From: an uncultured Prevotellaceae bacterium
GTDB lineage: Bacteria; Bacteroidota; Bacteroidia; Bacteroidales; Bacteroidaceae
DNA: 64,000 bases
Reading direction: 5' to 3'
NCBI GenBank assembly: GCA_902769705.1
Contig: CACXPX010000010.1
Span: forward strand, 1 to 64,000
Shown here: in pieces, positions 25,950 to 33,061 of the stretch
How positions within the stretch are numbered: position 1 is the stretch's first letter
Layout: every line of letters begins with the position of its first letter
The notes under the pieces: generated by a model
The model's database searches: none
Told to the model about the DNA's origin: nothing
The model's input: the letters and a program-made list of their open reading frames with translations, nothing else
Program-made: the position numbers and the translations under genes

Positions 25950-27185
25950 TTATATTAACTTGAATAGTTTGTCATTCGGTCTCACTTTCTCGGGAACGGG
26001 AATAGAAACACGTTGTTTTTGCAATGCAGTCTCCACAGGTTTCAAGTCGTAGCGGATTTCTTCGGCATTCAACCAAAGCGCACCCGTAGTGGGACCTGTA
26101 ATAAGCAAGCGGTCGCCAACGCTGAAAGTTGTGGCTTCTACCGCCACTTCAGCAACGCCGATGCGCGAGAAATAACGGATGACCTTACCCACAAGCACCT
26201 TCTTGTCAGTAGCGTTTGAACCATAATTCTTATTCCACTCACCCAACAGTTGTCCTTGATAATATCCGTCCCAGAACCCGCGATTGAACACCGATGCTAA
26301 CCGTTTGTCCCACTCGTCTTTCTTTTCTTCGGTAAACGTGCCATCGAGCACAGATTGAATGGCTTCGCGATAGCAACTGACAACCGTATAGACATATTCA
26401 GGACCGCGTGCACGACCTTCAATCTTGAACACCCGAACACCACTATCCATCAATCGGTCGATGAAACGAACGGTCTTCAAGTCTTTCGGACTCATCAGAT
26501 ATTTGTTGTCCACCTCAATCTCATTGCCCGTCTCGGCATCGGTCAGAATATAACTACGACGGCAAATCTGAATACATTCGCCACGATTAGCAGAGCGGTT
26601 GGAATCGTGAAGACTCATGTAGCATTTGCCTGAAACCGCCATACACAACGCCCCGTGACAAAACATTTCTATTCGAATCAACTCGCCACGAGGTCCACGA
26701 ATGTCTTGTTCGATAATCTGCCGATGAATCTCCTTCACCTGATCCATATTCAACTCTCGGGCCAACACCACCACATCAGCAAACTGAGCATAGAAACGCA
26801 ACGCCTCGATGTTGGAGATGTTCAGCTGAGTGGACAAATGAACCTCAAGTCCAATCTGACGACAATAGGTCATCACGGCCACATCAGAAGCGATAACGGC
26901 CGAAATACCAGCATCGTGAGCCGCATCGCAAATCTCGCGCATCGTCTCCAAATCCTCACCATAAATTATCGTATTCACGGTGAGATAGGTCTTGATGTTC
27001 GCTTGATTGCATGTTTCGGCAATCTCACGAAGGTCGTCTATCGTGAAATGATTGGCCGAATGGGAGCGCATATTCAGTTTTCCAATACCGAAATAAACAC
27101 TTCCCGCACCAGCCTTCATGGCTGCGGAAAGAGAATCGCGCGACCCCACAGGAGCCATGATTTCAAAATCCTGTATCGAATTCAT
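25950..27185 (-). CDS. U32 peptidase-family protein, TrhP-type
   Basis: A 411-residue protein of the U32 family, whose best-known members (TrhP, YegQ) help tRNA 5-hydroxyuridine formation and are probably not proteases in most bacteria. The N-terminal MAPVGSRDSLSAAMKAGAGSVYFGIGKLNMR matches the barrel, and the Cys signature is GALCMAVSGKCYMSLHDSNRSANRGECIQICR. Cys-rich sites fit an iron-sulfur cluster. The start at 27185 is preferred: an upstream ATG at 27203 lies before the apparent promoter at 27191-27198. First gene of U32-sufE-trmH. Confidence 0.88.
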   Translation of the reverse strand: MNSIQDFEIMAPVGSRDSLSAAMKAGAGSVYFGIGKLNMRSHSANHFTIDDLREIAETCNQANIKTYLTVNTIIYGEDLETMREICDAAHDAGISAVIASDVAVMTYCRQIGLEVHLSTQLNISNIEALRFYAQFADVVVLARELNMDQVKEIHRQIIEQDIRGPRGELIRIEMFCHGALCMAVSGKCYMSLHDSNRSANRGECIQICRRSYILTDAETGNEIEVDNKYLMSPKDLKTVRFIDRLMDSGVRVFKIEGRARGPEYVYTVVSCYREAIQSVLDGTFTEEKKDEWDKRLASVFNRGFWDGYYQGQLLGEWNKNYGSNATDKKVLVGKVIRYFSRIGVAEVAVEATTFSVGDRLLITGPTTGALWLNAEEIRYDLKPVETALQKQRVSIPVPEKVRPNDKLFKLI

Positions 27186-27190
27186 GGGTG

Positions 27191-27198
27191 CAAAGTTA
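27191..27198 (-). promoter_or_regulatory. -7 element before the U32 gene
   Basis: TAACTTTG on the minus strand ends six bases before the preferred start at 27185. No clear TTTG at -33. If used, the message would be nearly leaderless. Confidence 0.45.
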
Positions 27199-27273
27199 CA
27201 CAAAAAAGAGCAGAATAAAATAAATTCATTTATTTTTTATGCAGAGTGCAAAAAACACTATCTTCTGTTTTCT

Positions 27274-27921
27274 TTACTTCATCGCTATTTCAGCCAACAG
27301 AGCAAAGTCGTCGATAATTTCATCAGCATGAGCCTCACGCAACTGTTCTTCTGTCCCGTTTCCATATGTCACACCACATGTTCGGACTCCTGCACGATAA
27401 CCCATCAGAATATCAAACGAAGTATCGCCCACCACCATCGCGTCTTCTGCCTTGAAATCCAAATCCTTCAACGTCTTCAACACAGGAAAAGGATCAGGCT
27501 TTGCACGTTCAACATCATCGGCGCCGAGTATATAGGAAACAACATCCAACAACTGCATCTCCTCCAAGAACTGAACTACCGAAGCATGACTGCGGCTTGT
27601 GGCTATTGTCAGCGTGCAACCCAACTGATGCAACTTTTGCATCGTTTCAAAAACATGTGGAAACAAACTGACTGCTCCAGGCACATTATTATCTATAAAT
27701 ATACGGCGATAAGTAGCTGCACACAGGTCGGCTGTTTCATCATCAACACCCAGCAAGGTCACAAACGCTTCAGCCAGCGGCAATCCTATCATCGCCCGAC
27801 ATTCCTCTACTGTTCGTTTTTCCAAATGCAACTCGTCAATCGTCATCATCATTGTCTTCGTGATAATGCCTTGAGTATCAGCTATTGTGCCGTCAAAATC
27901 GAATATAAAGAGTTTCTTCAT
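27274..27921 (-). CDS. HAD-family phosphatase, phosphoglycolate phosphatase-like
   Basis: A 215-residue HAD hydrolase. Motif I FIFDFDGTIADTQG (nucleophile Asp), motif II LTIATSRSHASV, Lys in AKPDPFPVLKTL and motif IV AMVVGDTSFDILMGYRAG are all present, with a helical cap between motifs I and II. It resembles Gph or the beta-phosphoglucomutase branch; the substrate is not clear from sequence. The start overlaps the stop of the C1 peptidase by four bases. Confidence 0.9.
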   Translation of the reverse strand: MKKLFIFDFDGTIADTQGIITKTMMMTIDELHLEKRTVEECRAMIGLPLAEAFVTLLGVDDETADLCAATYRRIFIDNNVPGAVSLFPHVFETMQKLHQLGCTLTIATSRSHASVVQFLEEMQLLDVVSYILGADDVERAKPDPFPVLKTLKDLDFKAEDAMVVGDTSFDILMGYRAGVRTCGVTYGNGTEEQLREAHADEIIDDFALLAEIAMK

Positions 27922-28946
27922 GACTTTCTAATCATCACCGCAATGGTCTTTAACTTCACATAATCCTCCGACAAATACATGAATCCACCATAAACATTAT
28001 GGGTTCCCCAAGAGTTTTTCGCCAAATAATATTTCTCGTTTTTCTCATCCCGAGCAATTCCAACAAGCACCAAACAATGGTCGTCTGTCGTCTTAAACTG
28101 CTCGAATTGCTCTTGCCGCAAAGATTGAACGTCGGATGAAACATCAATGGTGGCTATTCCTTTCTTGAACGAAAAACCTGGCTCGCTAACGTCTCCTTCC
28201 CAACAAACAGGATGTCCTGCACGAAGCGAACTGTCTATCCGATTCATCAGCGTGTCTATAGGAACATTCATAAAAGCGTCGTTCATCTGATTATCTGCCA
28301 ACTCAAGCACAAACGGCTGATGGAAAGGATGATGCGTGAACGATGTAAATGCTTGATATTCATCCTTTTGACAAACACTATGTGCAAACTCCAGCGGCGT
28401 ATATTCAGCACCAAGCATGAAGACATACTTCGGCATAAAGTCTATTGTTGAATCCAACAAGTCGTTCACTCTCTCCTCAAGATACTCCAAACCTTGTCTT
28501 CTTGCCAACGCAACATCGGTTATCTGCTCCAATTTCCGGCCAACTACATGATAGTTAATCTTCGATTTTGCATGATAGCTCGCAAGTGGTTCAACTCCAT
28601 ACTGCTCCAACAAATGAATAGCCATCGGCATCATTCCCCGCATGGAAATCGGCTTCCTGCCTTTTGTCAGATAGCGTTCGCGAACTTGTTCAGTCAACAA
28701 CATTCGTGCAAGATAATCCGAAGAAAGCACCACTGAATCGCCTTGCATCAGATGTTCGGTCTCTATTGTCCCAAGCATCGCATAAATCCAGCAAAGCGTA
28801 CTATGTCCCTGGCTCTGCACAGGAGTGGTCTTCAATCTCACTTCATCTTTGAAAACCTTCTTATGCAAAGCATCAGCGGCCGTCTCAGTCTTCTTCTGAC
28901 AACTGACCAAAAATCCAAATATGACGAATAGAAAAAATTTTTTCAT
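27918..28946 (-). CDS. C1-family cysteine peptidase lipoprotein
   Basis: A 342-residue exported papain/bleomycin-hydrolase-like peptidase. The N-terminus ends in a lipobox (FGFLVSC, Cys16), so it is probably lipid-anchored. The catalytic site is intact: Gln in VQSQGHSTLCWIYA with Cys52, His290 in DDHCLVLVGI, Asn311 in AKNSWGTHN. These enzymes cleave peptides in the periplasm or at the surface. It is the first gene of a pair with the HAD phosphatase. A CAAATTTA motif (28967-28974) is a possible -7 element. Confidence 0.88.
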   Translation of the reverse strand: MKKFFLFVIFGFLVSCQKKTETAADALHKKVFKDEVRLKTTPVQSQGHSTLCWIYAMLGTIETEHLMQGDSVVLSSDYLARMLLTEQVRERYLTKGRKPISMRGMMPMAIHLLEQYGVEPLASYHAKSKINYHVVGRKLEQITDVALARRQGLEYLEERVNDLLDSTIDFMPKYVFMLGAEYTPLEFAHSVCQKDEYQAFTSFTHHPFHQPFVLELADNQMNDAFMNVPIDTLMNRIDSSLRAGHPVCWEGDVSEPGFSFKKGIATIDVSSDVQSLRQEQFEQFKTTDDHCLVLVGIARDEKNEKYYLAKNSWGTHNVYGGFMYLSEDYVKLKTIAVMIRKS

Positions 28947-29037
28947 TGCGAACTTTTACGTCTCTGCAAATTTACGATTTATAAATGAGAATCAACCGAA
29001 ATAAGCTGTCTTTTTTCCAAAAACATCTTTTTATGTC

Positions 29038-29257
29038 GTCATTTGCCACATATAAGTCTCTTATATGTGGCTTATAACATGGTCATTTGCGGCATATAGC
29101 GTTGTCAAAGCATAGCTCTTGCAAAGTAAAATAAATTATTTTGCTCGATAAAATAATTTATTTTGCATTGTAAAATAATTTATTTTACTTGGTAAATTAA
29201 TTTATTTTACTACACCAGATGATAACTCTTGTAATTTAAGAGGTGGCTTTTGATTGT
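29038..29257. repeat. 22-bp-period array at the candidate origin
   Basis: Ten consecutive 22-bp units start at 29038, 29060, 29082, 29104, 29126, 29148, 29170, 29192, 29214 and 29236. Types include GTCATTTGCGGCATATAGC, GTCAAAGCATAGCTCTTGC, and four AT-rich palindromes of the kind GTAAAATAATTTATTTTAC (perfect 19-bp palindrome). The last unit (TTAAGAGGTGGCTTTTGAT) abuts the first DnaA-like box. Confidence 0.88.
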
Positions 29258-29440
29258 GGAAAACCATGTGGATAACTGTGGAAAAAACGTGTGGATAACT
29301 CGTCAAAAAGCACACAACCAACATCAAATGGTGCATTTAACACAACTTTTTCACGACTTTTCTACAAGATTTCCACTCAAAAATGACGAAAAAAGATATA
29401 AACTTGTTATATTTGCACCGAAAACTGAATTTGTGGATAA
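29255..29440. other. oriC: Candidate chromosomal replication origin, DnaA-box cluster
   Basis: TGTGGATAA (reverse complement TTATCCACA, the consensus DnaA box) occurs at 29267-29275, 29290-29298 and 29432-29440. One-mismatch TGTGGAAAA boxes are at 29255-29263 and 29277-29285. The first four boxes alternate A-type/T-type, all in the same orientation, 10-13 bp apart. AT-rich 22-bp units (29126-29213) next to them are a plausible unwinding element. Degenerate boxes may follow (TGTGAATAG near 29484). The neighbours are not dnaA or dnaN, which is not unusual in Bacteroidetes. Confidence 0.72.
29408..29415 (+). promoter_or_regulatory. Possible -7 element upstream of nadA
   Basis: TATATTTG followed by CACC. 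No TTTG at -33. It would give a leader of about 200 bases that includes the third DnaA box. Confidence 0.35.
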
Positions 29441-29622
29441 CCCATCTATCGAGTTCAGTATCAACGATAAACAATGAACAACGGTTGTGAATAGCGTGAA
29501 ATCTCAAGTTGATAACGAAATGAGCAACAAAAAGAGTGTTTTTTTATCAACCAATTCACACCACTTCTTGTTCTGTTTTGTCTATTTATAAATTTAGAAT
29601 TAAAACATAAAAATATAAAACG

Positions 29623-30612
29623 ATGTTGAAAAACGAATGGATTGAGAAAGGTTTCATTGACGAACCTCTGCCTGAAGGAATCGATGTGAAGGCCGAAATA
29701 CGCCGGCTTTGCAAAGAGAAAGATGCCATCATCCTGGCACATTATTATACTACGGGCGACATTCAGGACATTGCCGACTTCGTTGGCGACTCGTTGGCTT
29801 TGGCTCGCAAAGCAGCAGAGACGGACGCGAAGATGATGGTGATGTGCGGTGTTCACTTCATGGCTGAGACTTGCAAGATACTTTCTCCAGAGAAGACAGT
29901 ATTGGCTCCCGACCTGAATGCCGGATGTTCGTTGGCTGATTCGTGTAAGGCTGAAGACTTGAAGAAATTCAAGGATGAGCATCCTGGTTATCAAGTGGTG
30001 AGTTATGTGAATACTACAGCTGCCGTGAAAGCATTGACTGATGTGGTTGTAACGAGTGGAAATGCCAAGAAAATCATCGATTCTTTCCCTGAAGACGCCA
30101 AGATAATCTTCGGTCCTGACTATAATCTGGGTTCGTATATCAATTCGGTAACTGGCCGCGAGATGCTGCTTTGGAATGGTGGTTGTCATGTTCACGAGCG
30201 TTTTTCTGTAGGCGAGATTGTGAAGTTGATGGAAGAACATCCTGATGCCATCGTGATGGCTCACTTGGAATGTAAAGGTCCTGTGCTGGCTTTGGCTGAT
30301 GTGGTGGGTTCAACGGCTGTGATGTTGAAATACGCTCAAGCTCATCCTGAAAACGAATATATCGTTGCAACCGAGTCGGGAATATTGCACGAGATGCAGC
30401 GTTCTTGTCCTGATACGTCGTTCTATCCTGTTCCGCCAGAGGTGAGTGAAGGAAGCGTAGGTTGTCAATGCAACGAATGCGAGTTTATGAAGATGAATTC
30501 GCTATTGAAAATCTATAATGCATTGAAATATGAATGGCCGACTGTAGAGGTTGACGAAGCTGTTGCAAAAGAAGCTGTGAAGTCAATCAATCGCATGCTT
30601 GAACTGTCTTAA
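29623..30612 (+). CDS. nadA: Quinolinate synthase
   Basis: Makes quinolinate from iminoaspartate and DHAP in NAD synthesis. The 329-residue protein has the A-type features: LAHYYTTGDIQDIADFVGDSLAL, MCGVHFMAETCKILSPEKTVL, GPDYNLGSYI, MAHLECKGPVL and the final EGSVGCQCNECEFMKMNSL. The conserved cysteines for the 4Fe-4S cluster are in MCGV, LECKG and the CQCNEC region. nadB and nadC are not nearby. It opens the G-rich right side after the candidate origin. Confidence 0.96.
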   Translation: MLKNEWIEKGFIDEPLPEGIDVKAEIRRLCKEKDAIILAHYYTTGDIQDIADFVGDSLALARKAAETDAKMMVMCGVHFMAETCKILSPEKTVLAPDLNAGCSLADSCKAEDLKKFKDEHPGYQVVSYVNTTAAVKALTDVVVTSGNAKKIIDSFPEDAKIIFGPDYNLGSYINSVTGREMLLWNGGCHVHERFSVGEIVKLMEEHPDAIVMAHLECKGPVLALADVVGSTAVMLKYAQAHPENEYIVATESGILHEMQRSCPDTSFYPVPPEVSEGSVGCQCNECEFMKMNSLLKIYNALKYEWPTVEVDEAVAKEAVKSINRMLELS

Positions 30613-30631
30613 TCATTGATTATAAATCGTT

Positions 30632-31567
30632 TTGACGTTGAAAAAAATATCGATTCTCATTCCTTGCCACAACGAGCAAGACAACATTGAAAGGCTCTAC
30701 GAGCAACTTACAGATAGCATTTCATCGATAGACCGCTATTTGTGGGAGATTGTGTTTGTGGAGGATGGAAGCTACGATGATACACTCTCGCGAATCAAAC
30801 AGTTGCGTGAGCGTGATGAGAGGGTGTGCTTCATCAGTTTGTCTCGCAATTTTGGCAAAGAGAATGCGATGTTGGCCGGATTCGATCACATAACGGGCGA
30901 TTGTGTGATTATCATGGATGCTGACTTGCAACATCCGCCTCAATTGATGGCTGAAATGATTGGTGAATGGGAATCAGGATATGATGATGTCTATGCAGAA
31001 CGGTTGAATAGAGGAAAAGAAAGCTGGCTTCGCCGTAAACTTTCGATGCTCTATTATCGGTTGTTGCAGAGAATGGCTAAAGTAGACGTGTTGCCAAACG
31101 TTGGCGATTTCCGTTTGTTGGATCGCAAGTGCATCGATTCGATGAAGAAATTGCGTGAGACACAACGTTATACAAAAGGACTTTATTGCTGGATTGGATT
31201 CAAGAAGAAGAAGATTTCTTTCCAACAAGCCGATCGCGAGAAAGGTCGTTCATCGTTTACCTATCATCGACTCTTCAATCTGGCTGTTGAAGGCATCACT
31301 TCCTATACTACTGCACCTTTGCGAATATCAACTGTAATAGGAATTCTGGTGTCGTTTGTGGCATTCATCTATATGTGCTACGTATTAGTAAAAACCATTC
31401 TTTATGGCGAACCGGTGCAAGGTTATCCCACGTTGGTCATATTAATTTTGTTCCTTGGTGGCGTTCAACTCTTGTCATTAGGAATCATCGGCGAATATTT
31501 AGGACGCATTTTCCACGAAACAAAGAACCGTCCTGTGTACTTGATTAGCGAGCGGGAAGGAATATAG
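30632..31567 (+). CDS. GT2-family glycosyltransferase, DPM/ArnC-like
   Basis: A 311-residue membrane glycosyltransferase. The GT-A part has ISILIPCHNEQDNIERL, VFVEDGSYDDTL, ISLSRNFGKENAMLAG and the metal-binding MDADLQHPP. Two C-terminal transmembrane helices (about 232-256 and 266-288) and LGIIGEYLGRIFHETKNRP are typical of the group that moves a sugar from a nucleotide to a polyprenyl phosphate. No ATG is near: the start is TTG at 30632 or, more like family members, TTG at 30638 (then KKISILIPCHNE). It follows nadA by 19 bases. Confidence 0.9.
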   Translation: MTLKKISILIPCHNEQDNIERLYEQLTDSISSIDRYLWEIVFVEDGSYDDTLSRIKQLRERDERVCFISLSRNFGKENAMLAGFDHITGDCVIIMDADLQHPPQLMAEMIGEWESGYDDVYAERLNRGKESWLRRKLSMLYYRLLQRMAKVDVLPNVGDFRLLDRKCIDSMKKLRETQRYTKGLYCWIGFKKKKISFQQADREKGRSSFTYHRLFNLAVEGITSYTTAPLRISTVIGILVSFVAFIYMCYVLVKTILYGEPVQGYPTLVILILFLGGVQLLSLGIIGEYLGRIFHETKNRPVYLISEREGI

Positions 31568-31591
31568 AAGAATACAAAAGAAAATCAGTTG

Positions 31592-33061
31592 TTATTTGAT
31601 GACTTCAATATCAAGGTCGTCAATAATCCAAGCGCAGTCAGCCTGACGTTGTTTCAAAGCTGTCTGCGCTATTTTCATAGCGTTTTGTTTATATTTTTCA
31701 TTCCGCTCTATAATCGTATCATTCAATTCAACAGGCCAGATATAGTTGTTTTCATATTGTGCTGCCCTACCCCATCCAAATGCTTCAGATGGTGGAACGC
31801 AGAATGAAGAGAAATGCGGATGAAGGTCTTCAATGATGACGATATAAACGGATTTGGGTGTTGAGTGTTGGGTGCTAGGTGTTGATAGTGTTTTCTGAAT
31901 AGCTTTTTGTGCCATTTCTTTCCCAACTAAGCCTGATTGATAGGAAAGATGAGTGAGATGAATATCAACGAAAATAGCTGCAATGAAATATAAGATGATT
32001 GCCCATTTCCAATTCGTTGTCATCGTGTTTCGATGAATAACGGTGGCGATGATGAGTGCTGCAAAAGGTAATCCCGCATAGGTGTGCATCATACTGAAGA
32101 CCGTCAAGATGTGAGGAGCTACAGCAAGAAGAAGGCAGATGAGAAGTCCTATTAGTTGTTTATTGCAAAATGACTTGATATTTTTGATAAAAACAAAGTA
32201 TAATAAAGGCAATGAAAGCAGTAAAGTGATAGCTGCAATGAGAATATCTCTTTTGGGTGGATAGAGAAGACTGACAAAATCAACAGCAAACCAAGTTGAC
32301 AATAGAAATTTAAAGACGTCTTTAATGGTTTTATCTACGCTTGGAACATATTCGGGATGAATATCTATATTGCTGGGTAAAAGCAATATTGCAAGTGCGT
32401 AAGCAACCATTATAGCGATACCAATAACGAGGTCTTTACGCAAAATAGAGCGATTGATAATGCTGAAAGAGAATGCAAGAATGGGCGAAATAAGCGCATA
32501 CATCAATGCGTTTTCCTTGCAGAGTGTGGCAATGAAGATGAAAAACAGCCAAGCAATGTATTTTTTTCTCCCCTGAAGCGATAAATATAATAAGGTGGAC
32601 AATAGTGCCCAAAAGTTGGCGTAAGTCTGATTGAGGCCGTCTACAGCCAACACAGTTGCCAACATTCCAGGCGAAAGGAAGAAAAAGAGTGTGGCGATGT
32701 TGCAAGCAAATGAATTGAGGCGTAGTTTTCTTGCTATCAGAAACAAAAGAATTGCACCACAAACGTGTCCCAATACAACGCAAATGTGATTGAGCAAGGG
32801 AAAGAGAAGTTGTGGATTTCGCCCTACAATATAGCCAAAAATGGAATCAAATGGTCGCCAATGATAACCGAAAAAGAGGAATCTTTCTTTTGAGAAGAAC
32901 GGTTCGAATGAAGGTGAAACAAGCGATGTCCAATCATCAAATGTGGGAAGAATGGGTATTGCTCCAGCTAAAAAGAACGGCGTGAGCACAATGATTGTCA
33001 AGATGCTCCAATGCTGACGGATGGAAAAGCGGCGAATCAGTTGATGACAGCAATCTTGCAT
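31592..33061 (-). CDS. Multi-spanning membrane protein, GT-C-like
   Basis: A 489-residue protein with about ten hydrophobic segments. The N-terminal LTIIVLTPFFLAGAIPILPTFDDWTSL and the first outside loop FFGYHWRPFDSIFGYIVGRNP look like GT-C or PMT-type glycosyltransferases, with the Asp pair in TFDDW as possible catalytic residues. This is only a fold-level guess. The start at 33061 (MQDCCHQLI, preceded by an AAAGGAAC ribosome site) is preferred over 33151, because the longer form would overlap porZ by 115 bases; 25 bases of overlap remain. Its linker LSTPSTQHSTPKS is encoded by a CCCAACACC-type repeat. Confidence 0.7.
   Translation of the reverse strand: MQDCCHQLIRRFSIRQHWSILTIIVLTPFFLAGAIPILPTFDDWTSLVSPSFEPFFSKERFLFFGYHWRPFDSIFGYIVGRNPQLLFPLLNHICVVLGHVCGAILLFLIARKLRLNSFACNIATLFFFLSPGMLATVLAVDGLNQTYANFWALLSTLLYLSLQGRKKYIAWLFFIFIATLCKENALMYALISPILAFSFSIINRSILRKDLVIGIAIMVAYALAILLLPSNIDIHPEYVPSVDKTIKDVFKFLLSTWFAVDFVSLLYPPKRDILIAAITLLLSLPLLYFVFIKNIKSFCNKQLIGLLICLLLAVAPHILTVFSMMHTYAGLPFAALIIATVIHRNTMTTNWKWAIILYFIAAIFVDIHLTHLSYQSGLVGKEMAQKAIQKTLSTPSTQHSTPKSVYIVIIEDLHPHFSSFCVPPSEAFGWGRAAQYENNYIWPVELNDTIIERNEKYKQNAMKIAQTALKQRQADCAWIIDDLDIEVIK

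Larger units (their letters stand above)
28947..29622. other. 676-bp gene-free region: 22-bp array, DnaA boxes and nadA leader
   Basis: No plausible protein gene is present. Order: C1 peptidase promoter, the ten-unit 22-bp array (29038-29257), the DnaA-box cluster (29255-29440), and the nadA leader with TATATTTG at 29408-29415 as a weak -7 candidate. The composition switches here (see findings). Confidence 0.8.

Noticed and set aside
29038-29257. CRISPR array
   Set aside because: Units are contiguous with about 3-bp gaps and no spacers of 25-40 bp; no cas genes in the window.
29250-29477. 75-codon plus-strand frame through the DnaA boxes
   Set aside because: Composition follows the box repeats, no ribosome site, no family; it would overlap the origin cluster.
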